A stretch of DNA of 64,000 nt, from the NCBI GenBank assembly GCA_016715325.1, contig JADKAL010000003.1:378510-442509 (forward strand), given 5' to 3'. The notes under the pieces are model-generated. The model did no database searches. It saw only the letters and a list, made by a program, of their open reading frames with translations, and was not told the DNA's origin. Shown here one piece after another: positions 38,111 through 47,000 of the stretch. Each line of letters begins with the position of its first letter. The stretch's first letter is position 1. The position numbers and the translations under genes are program-made. This DNA comes from Methylococcaceae bacterium. GTDB taxonomy: Bacteria; Pseudomonadota; Gammaproteobacteria; Methylococcales; Methylomonadaceae.

Positions 38111-38568
38111 AAAATTTCCTCTTAATAGTTACAAATAGCAAAAACAACGTTGTTGTTTTGAAAGTAAAGGAAACATTATCAAATTGCTAAATGAACTCGG
38201 GGTGAATTTTAAAAAGTTTTATGTAATCATATAAAATACGAACAATATAATAAGCGATTTTATTAGGTTAGGCGCGAAAGTTTAAACAAAACGTTAAATT
38301 AATCACGGAAGTTTCGCACTGACGAACCCAGTTTGTCAGTCTTTCCCCTATTAAGTTACAGGTTTAATCTACTACCCAAGAGATTAAAAGATAAACGACA
38401 ACTTAATTGTCTGATTGTTTGAAAACGCTAAATATTGTTTAGTGACCGGTAAATTGCCGATTTTTGAAGTGAATTGTTTGCTTGACAAATAAAATGTCCA
38501 TTGTTAATGGCAAAATAAGTTGAATTAACTTGGTAAAGAATTGTCATACCGTTTAGAATACCGAACGA
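38111..38568. other. 458-base region between GH17 gene and tmRNA
   Basis: AT-rich, no gene seen. It carries the promoter of the tmRNA (38482-38510) and, on the other side, should carry that of the GH17 gene, which I cannot identify. An inverted repeat with ACTGAC and GTCAGT arms lies at about 38320-38341. Confidence 0.5.
38482..38510 (+). promoter_or_regulatory. Probable sigma-70 promoter of ssrA
   Basis: A perfect -35 TTGACA (38482-38487) is followed after 17 bases by TAATGG, a weak -10. Transcription would begin near 38518, giving a leader of about 50 bases to the mature tmRNA, as is common. Confidence 0.5.
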
Positions 38569-38963
38569 GGGGGCGACATGGCTTCGACGTGGGTAGCAAA
38601 ACCTTGAGTGCATGCCGAGGACTGTACACCTCGTAAATCCTACAGAAAAAAAGTATTCGCAAACGACGAAAACTACTCAGTGGCATTAGCAGCTTAAAAC
38701 CTGCACCACTTCTCTGACTGGCGGTGCTTATGCAACCAGAGTTTTGAGTATCCTTCGGGATATAAAGAACGCTCAGGGATCATCTTACATAAGATCGCGG
38801 CAAGGCTTAGTTCGGAGCCAAAAGCGCTAAACCCAATCGAAATCGCTGTTGATTTTCTTGGCCCGACGGGTAGTCAGCAGTTAAATCAAAGCGCGGGATA
38901 AGTATGTAGACCTTGTGGCGGAGTGCTTGCGGACGGGGGTTCAATTCCCCCCGCCTCCACCAA
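38569..38963 (+). ncRNA. ssrA: tmRNA
   Basis: Transfer-messenger RNA for rescue of stalled ribosomes. The 5' end GGGGGCG pairs with CGCCTCC before the discriminator A and the encoded CCA (38961-38963). The first part has GACATGGCTTCGACGTGGG, the usual tmRNA 5' sequence, and the 3' part has a T-arm GGGGGTTCAATTCCCCCC-like sequence ending the tRNA-like domain. The tag reading frame starts with GCA at 38659 and reads ANDENYSVALAA, stop TAA at 38695-38697. Length about 395 nt. Its 3' end is the attachment site of the integrative element. Confidence 0.97.
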
Positions 38964-40514
38964 TTTTTTTATTTTAATACAGCCACTTAACGAGTGGCTT
39001 TTTAGTTTTGGCACATTATTGGCACATTTTGATTGGTTGGTATGTGAATTTGGAATTGTTTTTATGTTTGCCGTCAACCTTGTTTCTTTCAAAATTGTTT
39101 CAAGTTTAGAAAGTTCCCGGCCTTTATCGGCTTCCCTTATCCAACGGGCATAAACAGTCAAAAACATTTGCATACTGTGTCCTAATTGAGAGGCAGCCCA
39201 AGCTGGATTGGCTCCGCTCATTAGCATTAAGGTAGCGTATGTATGCCGAGTTTGGTAACAAGCTCGATGCCGTAAGCCCAGATGACGTAAGGTTGGAGTC
39301 CAAATCCAGCGTCTCATTGGCCTATCATCTATAAAAGGCTTCCCTGTATTTGGATTTAGAAAAATCCAGCCTCCGGTCTCAAATGTGAGTTGTCGTTGGC
39401 GACTTAAAGCAGATATGGCTCGACTATTTAATTCAACTTCTCGCGACACATAGGTTTTTGTTCGTTCGTTGACTTCTTGTAATACTTTAGATCTTTGGAC
39501 ATTTAAAATTGATCGCTTAAAATCAACATCTTCCCAACGAAGCGCAATTTGTTCTGATGTTCTCAAACCTGTAAAAAACGCCAATTCGAAATAACTGTAA
39601 ATTGTGAGAGGAAAGTGTTCAATGATGTGGCCGAGTACCAATTCAACTTCTTCTAAAGTCAACGGATCGGGCTGTTTCTTTTGACGTTTTACGTAAAGTA
39701 GTCGTTCTGCCGGATTTGAAGAGATCAATCCATCTTGATAGGCTGCATCAAATATCCGTCTTATTGGAATAATTGAATTATTTCTGGTCTTAGCAGTTTT
39801 AAATTTTATAGCTCCTACAAGAGCTGTCAGTTCATTGTATTTAATATTTGCAATGGGTCTATTAGCAAGTTTCGGAAGCCAATGGTAATTTAGTGTTTTA
39901 CGATAACCTTCAAGCGTAGATTTAGCTAAGTGAAATTGACTTATCAGCCAGAGATCAGCCATTGTTCCAAAACTAAGCGATTCAGGTTTGGGGGTCATTT
40001 TTGTTTTGACTGAATCAGGAAAATATTCTGCATAATTAAATATGCCATGACGAATTTTTTCACAAATCTCATTTCGAAGTTTTGCAGCTGCTCTTTGATT
40101 TGTTTCTGAAGGGGGTAAATTTAAGGATTCAAAACACCTTTTGTTCTCATAAACAAACCAAATCCTTAATTTTCCACCGTGAACTTGTAATCCTGTTAAA
40201 ATTTTTCCGCTTAGGCATTTTTGAATCTCCGAAATATTAAAAATGATTCGTGATTTTTTTGATTCTGGTCGCTCATGTCGATAATGGAGACCTTCGCGCC
40301 AAGCCCCTCTGGATACGCGATTTCGGATTGCATTTGCTGTCAGACCGCTAATCTCTGACAATCGATCTATATAAACCCAGTCCAAAGTTGGTTCAGGGTT
40401 TAAATTATGTTTTAAACCATTTTCCCTTACGCTTTCCATTAAATTCTTAGCCGCCGTCAACTGTAACAATGCAGCTTGATATTGAGATTCAGCGAATAAT
40501 AATAAGTCATTCAT
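38886..40514 (-). CDS. int: Tyrosine site-specific integrase
   Basis: A 542-residue tyrosine recombinase. An arm- and core-binding region (about 1-280, including DLWLISQFHLAKSTLEGYR) precedes the catalytic domain with Arg318 (FFTGLRTSEQIAL), Arg423 with the YQTRHTYATLM box, His446 (LGHSMQMF) and the nucleophile Tyr455 (TVYARW). The usual first His of box II is Tyr420 here, as in many phage-type integrases. The last about 24 residues (GGIEPPSASTPP onwards) are antisense to the tmRNA 3' end, so the tail comes from the host after integration, and the free form would end differently. ATG at 40514. Confidence 0.92.
   Translation of the reverse strand: MNDLLLFAESQYQAALLQLTAAKNLMESVRENGLKHNLNPEPTLDWVYIDRLSEISGLTANAIRNRVSRGAWREGLHYRHERPESKKSRIIFNISEIQKCLSGKILTGLQVHGGKLRIWFVYENKRCFESLNLPPSETNQRAAAKLRNEICEKIRHGIFNYAEYFPDSVKTKMTPKPESLSFGTMADLWLISQFHLAKSTLEGYRKTLNYHWLPKLANRPIANIKYNELTALVGAIKFKTAKTRNNSIIPIRRIFDAAYQDGLISSNPAERLLYVKRQKKQPDPLTLEEVELVLGHIIEHFPLTIYSYFELAFFTGLRTSEQIALRWEDVDFKRSILNVQRSKVLQEVNERTKTYVSREVELNSRAISALSRQRQLTFETGGWIFLNPNTGKPFIDDRPMRRWIWTPTLRHLGLRHRACYQTRHTYATLMLMSGANPAWAASQLGHSMQMFLTVYARWIREADKGRELSKLETILKETRLTANIKTIPNSHTNQSKCANNVPKLKSHSLSGCIKIKKLVEAGGIEPPSASTPPQGLHTYPAL
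38926..38963. other. Attachment site (attL) at tmRNA 3' end
   Basis: The integrase gene starts (reads) from the right and runs across this point, a position typical of elements that insert into the 3' end of ssrA. The core should lie within the last about 35 bases of the tmRNA (T-arm to CCA). I searched the window by eye for a second copy marking attR and found none. Confidence 0.6.
38982..39008 (+). terminator. Terminator just after tmRNA
   Basis: AGCCACT pairs with AGTGGCT around TAACG, followed by TTTTTAGTTTT. It ends the ssrA transcript, yet lies inside the integrated element's DNA, so the element supplies or recreates the terminator. Confidence 0.75.
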
Positions 40515-40653
40515 TTAATTCACCATTAACATGTTACTTTAAATAGAAGGCCAGCTAAAATTACTGAAAATATATATTTGGCAGAACTTCATGGTCTGCA
40601 TCCCAAAGCCATGTTTTATTTTCACTATTGTCTAATAGTTCATTTAGATCATT

Positions 40654-41757
40654 TCAGTATGATTCAATAGCTGAAGACGGAAAAATGAACAATGCAGTTG
40701 CCGTCTTAACTTTATCTGTCAAAAGCACACTGGCTGTTGGTATAGAAGATGGCAAGTTATAGCTCAAGCATTTGATAAATCGTTGGTTAGCTTGGGTCAA
40801 TTCGGTTATCAGTCTAAGTTCATCAGCATTGTCATAGGGAATCCAGTTTTCGGTTACCATCATCAATGTGATCTCCTCAAAAGACGGAATCCCTGATGCA
40901 TTGATTCCAAACGTTCCCATGACAATGAGATGCCCACTTTCATTGGCTGACCATAGCTCTAATTCAACATCAAAGCGTTTGCATAGGTGGCGATAAATGT
41001 CATTGTTCAGCATAATATTAAAATCCGGCAAATGCTTAATGACCATTTTATAGCCAAATCTGGCACTGTTAATCTCTTTGACCTCACCAATAATCAGCAT
41101 GAATTGCTGAGGTTTATTGTCTTCATGCAAGTGGCTTAGTGTTGCTATTCTTCGTTCCGCAATATCTTGTTTATGGTCAAGATCAAAAGCCTCAGGAATG
41201 TAAATCAACTTATCCAAAGCAACGTTTTTGGTTGTATTATCTTTGGCGGCTTCATAAAGGTATTTGCGGATGACATGCCAGTTGCGTTTCCCTGCCATTG
41301 CTGGTGACCATTTGTTGAATCCGGCCTGTTCCCATATATATTGCAAGGTGGCACGTAAGCTCAGTTTTTTAGTAACCGTTCTGACGCTGTATTTTTCCTG
41401 TGTTGTTCCGGCTGGAGTAGTCCTCGAAACTCCTTTGGACAATGCAAAATCAAACTTTAAAGTAGTAAGCCCATCGGCGATATTTTTCTTAATGGCCGAC
41501 CCTAGAAACTGGCCTAATCCAGATAATTCAGCAGGGATTTCATAGGAGCCACAATCGGGATCGTGTTGGCAACCCGTATTGGGCATGCGTTTGATAATAT
41601 AAACCCCGTTTACTTTAGCAATGTACATTTCAAGAGCTGGTATTTTACAAAGGCACAATGGTTTACTGTGCCTGCCATAGGCAGACGCTAAGGCGGGTTG
41701 CAACTCACCGTCATCGGCTGAAAACTTTTGTCCCTCAATGAGGTAATTCGGTTTCAT
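40654..41757 (-). CDS. DUF1173 family protein of conjugative elements
   Basis: About 367 residues from the ATG at 41757 (MKPNYLIEG); a longer frame to 41934 overlaps the transglycosylase and is unlikely. The N-terminal region has a Cys pair CLCKIPALEMYIAK followed by CQHDPDCGSYE, as in DUF1173 proteins found in integrative elements, suggesting a zinc site. The rest is alpha/beta with AVELELWSANESGH-like FDVELELWSANES. Function unknown; the position between integrase and trb genes fits an element maintenance or transfer role. Confidence 0.75.
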   Translation of the reverse strand: MKPNYLIEGQKFSADDGELQPALASAYGRHSKPLCLCKIPALEMYIAKVNGVYIIKRMPNTGCQHDPDCGSYEIPAELSGLGQFLGSAIKKNIADGLTTLKFDFALSKGVSRTTPAGTTQEKYSVRTVTKKLSLRATLQYIWEQAGFNKWSPAMAGKRNWHVIRKYLYEAAKDNTTKNVALDKLIYIPEAFDLDHKQDIAERRIATLSHLHEDNKPQQFMLIIGEVKEINSARFGYKMVIKHLPDFNIMLNNDIYRHLCKRFDVELELWSANESGHLIVMGTFGINASGIPSFEEITLMMVTENWIPYDNADELRLITELTQANQRFIKCLSYNLPSSIPTASVLLTDKVKTATALFIFPSSAIESY

Positions 41758-41761
41758 TGTT

Positions 41762-42388
41762 TCACCATTTGGATGCCGAAATGTTTTTACCATCAATCCA
41801 GCCAGAATGATGGGATTGAATGGTATTCCAATGCGTATTATCGAAGCCCTGTACCCTGATGGGCGCAGAATAAGCAGCAAACACAGTTGAACCTTGTGTC
41901 TTAGCTGATTTTGGATTTTGCTCGATTTGAACAATGGGTAGATTGCTTGTTCTTACCTTTGATTTGGTAAATACCATTAATTGATGGGTAAGCTTAGAAG
42001 CACGGCTGATCAGTTTCGCCCGATAACGGCGATTGTAATAAGGTGTTTTGGAATGATAATTTGCTGCCCGTTGCCAGATATCGCCCTTATCGTTTTGGAT
42101 ATGCCCTGCAAGCCGCCATGCCGCTAAATAATAAGGGTAACAACCGTTGCCGAGAACATGATGTTCATTAATACCGAAGCGTAGTAAATCGGCCAAGGAA
42201 ACCGTGTTGATTTGCATGACCCCATAATCATAAGTGCCATTGCTGTTGCGTACCTTTTGCCCTGGTTTGCCACCTTCTTGTTCTGCCACAGCCAGCAAGA
42301 CCAATGCGGGGATGTGGTAATGGTTCGCGGCTTGAATAGAACATTCAATCCGTTCTTGTAGGTAGAATGATGGAATATCGGCTTGCAT
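41762..42388 (-). CDS. trbN: Lytic transglycosylase, TrbN/VirB1-like
   Basis: A transglycosylase of about 208 residues that should open peptidoglycan for the mating apparatus. SLT motifs are ALVLLAVAEQEGG (catalytic Glu) and YDYGVMQINTVSL, then CYPYYLAAWRLAGH. I take the ATG at 42388 (MQADIPSF) since the longer frame to 42442 overlaps trbL more. No clear signal peptide, so export may use the transfer channel. Gene order after trbL agrees with RP4 trbN. Confidence 0.8.
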   Translation of the reverse strand: MQADIPSFYLQERIECSIQAANHYHIPALVLLAVAEQEGGKPGQKVRNSNGTYDYGVMQINTVSLADLLRFGINEHHVLGNGCYPYYLAAWRLAGHIQNDKGDIWQRAANYHSKTPYYNRRYRAKLISRASKLTHQLMVFTKSKVRTSNLPIVQIEQNPKSAKTQGSTVFAAYSAPIRVQGFDNTHWNTIQSHHSGWIDGKNISASKW

Positions 42389-42395
42389 GACTTGT

Positions 42396-43862
42396 TTACC
42401 CCATTTTTGTTTTCTTATCGCGGAAGGCGGCAACTTCAGCATTGACGTCAGGGGTTTCTTTACCTGATTTCATGCCAGAGCGTTGTTGGGCTAAAGCTCC
42501 AGGATTAGCAATTGCCGTTGCCAGTTTGCCGCCGAAGGTATTCTCACGGATGTTTTGCTTGGTTTGGGCGAATTTATCTTTGGCGAGTTCTCCAATCCCT
42601 CTTGCCATAGCTTTACCGAAGGATTCACTGACACCCTTTTGGCTGGAAGCTGAAACTGACATTTTTGAATCACTGGCTTGCTGTCCCATTGGGTTTTCAC
42701 TTGTGGTTGATGTGCTTGTGTTACTCATGCCACCAATACTTCCAACCGCATCCCCCATTGCCGCTGCAAGTGAATTACTGCTTGAACTATTAGAATTGTT
42801 TCCGTTAGCTCCAAACACTGATGACAGACTCGAAGCGGATGAACTGTCACCACTAGAAGCTTTCATGGCCGCGTGGAGTGCCATGGCTCCACCCGTCATC
42901 GATTGTGCTGTTGAAATAGAGGCTTGGGCGGCTTGGTTGGCGACCGCTGCAGCGGTGGCAGCGCCTGCCAACAATGCGCCCGTTCCTGCTTGCCCGATAT
43001 GGCCGGTATTGATGTGGCCTGTGACGATCGACGACACCATCGTTGGCACTTTGTTCGCCAAGTTATATAAGGCGATGGTGGCTAGCAGGATGACTCCCAA
43101 TTCTTTAATTACCACCTCTGCTGATAGGGTGCTAATCAGATCATTCAAGAAGGTTTGACCGATGCCGACGATTAATATCATCACCATCAACTGAGTGCCT
43201 ACCATCAACACATTCTTGTAAAAGGCAATGGCGATATCCGAAGTCCAGCGTGAACCGCCAAATCCTAAAAAGAAAATTCCGGCATAGGCCAAAATCCAGC
43301 TCGCTATGGTCAATAGCATCATATTAACGGCAATCAAACCGAATAACGCCAAAATGACCAGGGCTATTGCCGTTGCGACGATGGCGTGTGCCATTGACCC
43401 AAAGGAGAAGTCCGTGGCATCGATTATTTTGGTAAAAAAATCCAGTGCCATATTGATGACTGTTCCTGGTGTCACAACACTGGATACATGGGCAGCTTCT
43501 CCAGCAATCCCTTTCAAGGAATTGATAAAAGCCATGGACATTTGTGGACCGTTGTCGAGCAACCATAAATAAAACCCGGTGAAACCTAAAAAGCGGATCA
43601 GTTCGACAAAGAAATCTGAAATATCGGCTTTTTTAAGTGCCAAAATACCAAATGTCCAAACCATGCTGATCAGCGTCAACCCCCAAAACAATTGGTATGC
43701 ATGTTTTTTGATCGTGCTTTCCCAGCTGGTTGCCGCCGTTTGGTATTTGGCCATCACTCGGTTAAAGGCATCGGCATCCAGGGTAGCAGCAGACGAATCA
43801 TTCACTATCAAGATCAATAATGAAAACGCCAATAAAGTCACAATGAGCTTTTTGCTTGGCAT
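42396..43862 (-). CDS. trbL: P-type conjugative transfer protein TrbL (VirB6-like)
   Basis: A 488-residue polytopic membrane protein with a signal-like N-terminus (LIVTLLAFSLLILIVNDSSA), helices at about 55-75, 85-105, 160-200 and 205-250 and a long Ser/Ala/Asn/Gly-rich C-terminus (SSASSLSSVFGANGNNSNSS). The C-terminal low-complexity half is a typical TrbL trait. It forms part of the inner-membrane channel. Gene follows two small membrane genes in the trbK position. Confidence 0.88.
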   Translation of the reverse strand: MPSKKLIVTLLAFSLLILIVNDSSAATLDADAFNRVMAKYQTAATSWESTIKKHAYQLFWGLTLISMVWTFGILALKKADISDFFVELIRFLGFTGFYLWLLDNGPQMSMAFINSLKGIAGEAAHVSSVVTPGTVINMALDFFTKIIDATDFSFGSMAHAIVATAIALVILALFGLIAVNMMLLTIASWILAYAGIFFLGFGGSRWTSDIAIAFYKNVLMVGTQLMVMILIVGIGQTFLNDLISTLSAEVVIKELGVILLATIALYNLANKVPTMVSSIVTGHINTGHIGQAGTGALLAGAATAAAVANQAAQASISTAQSMTGGAMALHAAMKASSGDSSSASSLSSVFGANGNNSNSSSSNSLAAAMGDAVGSIGGMSNTSTSTTSENPMGQQASDSKMSVSASSQKGVSESFGKAMARGIGELAKDKFAQTKQNIRENTFGGKLATAIANPGALAQQRSGMKSGKETPDVNAEVAAFRDKKTKMG

Positions 43863-43874
43863 CGTAAACCTAAC

Positions 43875-44216
43875 CTAATAGCCGATTGCCTTTGCCGGTT
43901 TGTAAGCGCCTTGCTTAAACTTTTTCATTTTAGAGACAGGCTCTTTATGGGATTCTGGTTTGGTAATAACTATTTGGGTAAGTAACCTATTTTGCTCAGC
44001 TTGTGCCGCTTGGATGCTTTTCAAGAGCGGGATAAGCTGCTTTATGTCTTGGTCTAAAGAAGGTTGTGATTTTTCGTTGTTCAACAGTTGCTGTAAGACC
44101 CTCTGATTTTCTGCTTGTAGTTGATATACCGCGATCACGCCAACCAAGATCAAACTTAATAGGACTACAATGAAGCTATACAGCTTATGTTGCATGATTA
44201 AAGAAATGAGCTTCAT
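43875..44216 (-). CDS. Small membrane protein with shared C-terminal tag (second gene in trbK position)
   Basis: A 113-residue protein: N-terminal transmembrane helix (FIVVLLSLILVGVIAVYQL, about 15-33), then a coiled-coil-like polar stretch (ENQRVLQQLLNNEKS to QAEQNRLLTQIV), ending in KKFKQGAYKPAKAIGY. The tail closely matches those of the preceding gene and of TrbJ. It starts five bases after the previous stop. Function unknown; entry exclusion or accessory assembly is possible given the position. Confidence 0.75.
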   Translation of the reverse strand: MKLISLIMQHKLYSFIVVLLSLILVGVIAVYQLQAENQRVLQQLLNNEKSQPSLDQDIKQLIPLLKSIQAAQAEQNRLLTQIVITKPESHKEPVSKMKKFKQGAYKPAKAIGY

Positions 44217-44220
44217 GACA

Positions 44221-44427
44221 CTAATACCCGATTTCTTTGGCCGGTTTATAAGTGCCGCTTTTAAATTTGTCCATTTTTTCGGCGGATTCCGTTGAAGTTT
44301 GGTGTTGCGAAGGGTTGGACTCGCTCATTTGGTTAACCAAGACCACGATAATACTTACAACAAAAACCAGTAGTAAAACGATGCTGGCAATACGATACTG
44401 ATTAAATAATGAGAGGATAGTTTTCAT
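44221..44427 (-). CDS. Small membrane protein with shared C-terminal tag (trbK position)
   Basis: A 68-residue protein from ATG 44427 (MKTILSLFNQ); a longer frame to 44544 would run far back into trbJ and is rejected. One transmembrane helix (IASIVLLLVFVVSIIVVLV, residues 13-31), then a polar stretch and the tail DKFKSGTYKPAKEIGY. RP4 TrbK, the entry-exclusion lipoprotein at this position, has a similar length (69 residues), but no lipobox Cys is seen here, so homology is not shown. It starts a few bases after the trbJ stop. Confidence 0.7.
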   Translation of the reverse strand: MKTILSLFNQYRIASIVLLLVFVVSIIVVLVNQMSESNPSQHQTSTESAEKMDKFKSGTYKPAKEIGY

Positions 44428-44431
44428 AGCA

Positions 44432-45211
44432 TTAATACCCCGTTTCTTTGGCTGGCGAGTATTTTCCACTCTTAAATTTTTCCTCCAGTGCTTTCGCTCT
44501 GGCCTCCTTGTCGTTTTGTACGGCCATTTGGGTCGCCAAGGCATTTTGTTGGGCGACTAATAACCCACGGATTTGCAGCAATTGGTTGGCTTGTTCGCTG
44601 GCCAATTCATTGGCGGCTTGCAGGGCTTGTAACCGTCCTGTGGATGATTGCGCGGCCTGTTGCAATTGCCGTAGGTGTGCAGAGTCTTTTTGCAGGGTTT
44701 GCTGTTGCTGGTCAACACCCCTGAACAGGGCATCGTTGGCTTTTTTTCGTGCTTCCGAACTTAATCGGTCAATCTCAGCCAATTTCGCAAGATCTGCAAC
44801 AGTACAACTGTTAGCGCCAATGCAGGGCAAGCTCCGGTAATAGTCGATCACCTGGAATTGTCCGAGGAAGTTGTCGAAACTGCCCAGCTGGTTTTTAAAG
44901 TTATCGATGGTATTGGTGATGCCCAACAATTGTGTGATCGTGCCTTGGGCATCATCCCAATTGAAACGGGTCAGTTGCTTGCTGTTTTGCACCATGTCGT
45001 CAAGTTGCTGCTTTGCCGTCATCAATTCCCGCAATTGGGTGGTGTATTGTTCAACCTGCTTGAGTTCCTGGGTGACTTCAGAAATCGCGGCTGTAATGTT
45101 TTGGGCAAAGTTGTTGGGGTCGTAAACAATATCGCCCATGCCAAAAATAGCGTGAGCCGGTGCGGTCATCATTAACGTCATTAGGAATAGGATTCTTCGT
45201 AAGCATTTCAT
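44432..45211 (-). CDS. trbJ: P-type conjugative transfer protein TrbJ (VirB5-like)
   Basis: A 259-residue protein, here cut out of a longer open frame. From ATG 45211 it has a signal peptide (MKCLRRILFLMTLMMTAPAHA), then FGMGDIVYDPNNFAQNI, the common TrbJ start, and long coiled-coil helices with EQYTTQLRELMTAKQQLDDM and RQLQQAAQSSTGRLQALQAA. AGGAG lies a few bases upstream. The C-terminus ends EEKFKSGKYSPAKETGY, a tail shared with the next two genes. The upstream frame is open through this start and would fuse it to trbI. Confidence 0.85.
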   Translation of the reverse strand: MKCLRRILFLMTLMMTAPAHAIFGMGDIVYDPNNFAQNITAAISEVTQELKQVEQYTTQLRELMTAKQQLDDMVQNSKQLTRFNWDDAQGTITQLLGITNTIDNFKNQLGSFDNFLGQFQVIDYYRSLPCIGANSCTVADLAKLAEIDRLSSEARKKANDALFRGVDQQQQTLQKDSAHLRQLQQAAQSSTGRLQALQAANELASEQANQLLQIRGLLVAQQNALATQMAVQNDKEARAKALEEKFKSGKYSPAKETGY

Positions 45212-46567
45212 CAGTTCACTCCTGTAGGAATAATCAAAAGCTTGATACGGCTTAGTAAACGTGAGGTCTTTGGTGACTACCACGTTAAAGCGGAAACCGG
45301 GGCGGATTTCCAAGGTGGGGGCAATATTGAGGTTTTTGGCGATCATTTGCGCGGTAACTTGACCCAGTTGCTGGCCTAAAGCCTGGTTTAAGGCACCAGC
45401 GGTTGTTTGTTGGTTGTAATACTGGCCATTGTTGCCGCCAGCGTTATTGCCGTTTAATTGAGACAGCGAAGTTGCGGCGATCACCGCTGACATGAGGAAC
45501 GCCGAACCGAAGGTGCGGACAAAATGATGGTTGGTTTGGTCGTTAAAGCCGGAATAACCCGAACTGTCGGCTCCTGGCATGGCACCAATATCAAACGCTT
45601 TGCCATCCGGAAAGATGATACGTTGCCAAGCCACCAGTAAGCGTTCTTGGCCATAGGCGACATCGCTGTCATAACTGCCGACCAAGCGTGATCCTAAAGG
45701 GATCAATAGGTGCCGTCCAGTTGCGGTGTCATAGACGTTTTGCCCCACTTGAGCCAGGATTTGGCCAGGACTGTCGGAATTAATACCGCCAATCAAGGTG
45801 CCAGGAATCACAAAACCGGCGCGTAATTCATAACGCGTTTCTGGTGGCTCCTGTTGCGAAGGGGATTGCCAGCGATTAGCACCATCCAAACTATCGAATG
45901 CTTGATAACTGCCATTATGATTGGCAATGCCTGGTCCCGATTGGGAAGGTAGTATCCCCGCGGCCTTCAGTGAATTGAGGGTTTGCTGGTAACGTTCAAT
46001 GGGATCTTTGGAAGCAGTGCTGTTCTTGTCTATCTCCCGTTTTAAGTCGTCGAGTTGTTCGGTTAACGAGTTCCCTTCTTTATGGAGTTCACCCGTCGCC
46101 AGAGCAACCTGTGATTTGGAGCTGATCGCCGACCTGGTTTGCTCCAGTTTGGCGCTACGAAGCTCCTGCAGTTCCGCTTCCAAAGCGGCCTGTTTTTCAT
46201 CTTTAGCAGGGACATCATTGGGTGTCGGCGGGAGTGGCGGCGCTGGATTATCTTTGGGCTGTGCTGTAGGTAATTTATCCGGCATGGCAAGCGGTGGCCT
46301 CGCCGAAGGGATAAAGCCCGTCCGATGGGTGCCCACAATTTGGCTGGCCTGGTCTGTGGATTCGGAAGGCCGTTGGATTTCGTCCTTTTCCTGCCGCAGT
46401 TGGTTTTGGCTGCGATGTACCATCACCAGCATCATGGTCAGGACAAACACGACTGAAACGGCGCTGATAATGTACAGCGGCACATTATTGACCCGGCGAA
46501 CGCCCGGTTCTACTTCAAAGCCGTCGTCCAGGTCGAAATTATCAGAATCGGAACGTGTGCCGGTCAT
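45212..46567 (-). CDS. trbI: P-type conjugative transfer protein TrbI (VirB10-like), stop codon missing or frame broken
   Basis: TrbI from ATG 46567 (MTGTRSD), overlapping the trbH stop as ATGA. One transmembrane helix (PLYIISAVSVVFVLTMMLVMV, about residues 30-50), a Pro-rich and coiled-coil linker (about 80-200), and the VirB10 domain (YELRAGFVIPGTLIGGINSDSPGQ, LIPLGSRLVGSYDS, IIFPDGKAFDIGAMPG, ending RPGFRFNVVVTKDLTFTKPYQAF). No stop occurs before the trbJ ATG. One added T in the TTTT run near 45236-45239 would make a TGA right after KPYQAF. So either a base is missing or the two proteins are fused. Confidence 0.85.
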
Positions 46568-46998
46568 TTGCGGTACGACCAATAGTTAGGTTTTCTTAAA
46601 TTATTCGCATCGTACAAACGGCTGAGTTGCTCATCGCCAATGTTCAGGGTTAAGCGATAATAGCCGTACTGCGCGACATTCGTCAGGGCATCTAGGACGT
46701 AGGAGAGTTGTTTGCCACCGGACTTAGGGACGGTAGCGGCGTCTTCCTTGATTTCATCTAACGCATAACCGCAATGACGAAGCTGGCTTTTAAAGCGGTT
46801 ATCGAATAAAGTCCCCGCATCCGCTTTCAGCACTAAATGGGTTTTGGCAGGCGGGTATAAAGTTGCCAATTGTCCGCTCGCGTCCTTGGCGATGGTGGTG
46901 AATGCGCTTTCCGGCAGAGGTGGTACCAAGGTTTGATCGGCACAGGCTGAGAGCAAAAACAGGATGCCGACACCTTTGGCAATTAAGACCGATTTCAT
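46564..46998 (-). CDS. trbH: Conjugal transfer lipoprotein TrbH
   Basis: A 144-residue lipoprotein: signal with lipobox LLSAC (Cys19), followed by a globular periplasmic domain (DASGQLATLYPPAKTHLVLK, then YGYYRLTLNIGDEQLSRLYDA). Position between trbG and trbI as in RP4. It probably anchors the outer membrane part of the mating complex. Confidence 0.8.
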   Translation of the reverse strand: MKSVLIAKGVGILFLLSACADQTLVPPLPESAFTTIAKDASGQLATLYPPAKTHLVLKADAGTLFDNRFKSQLRHCGYALDEIKEDAATVPKSGGKQLSYVLDALTNVAQYGYYRLTLNIGDEQLSRLYDANNLRKPNYWSYRK

Positions 46999-47000
46999 GG

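Noticed and set aside
42442..43158. 238-codon plus-strand open frame across trbL
   Set aside because: It is antisense to the repetitive Ser/Ala part of TrbL, where such shadow frames are common.
44428..44544. Longer start of the small trbK-position gene (107 residues)
   Set aside because: The added N-terminus is basic, lies wholly inside trbJ, and hides the transmembrane start; ATG 44427 gives a normal 68-residue protein.
45999..46589. 196-codon plus-strand open frame across trbI
   Set aside because: Antisense to a coherent VirB10-type protein, Ser-rich without any motif.
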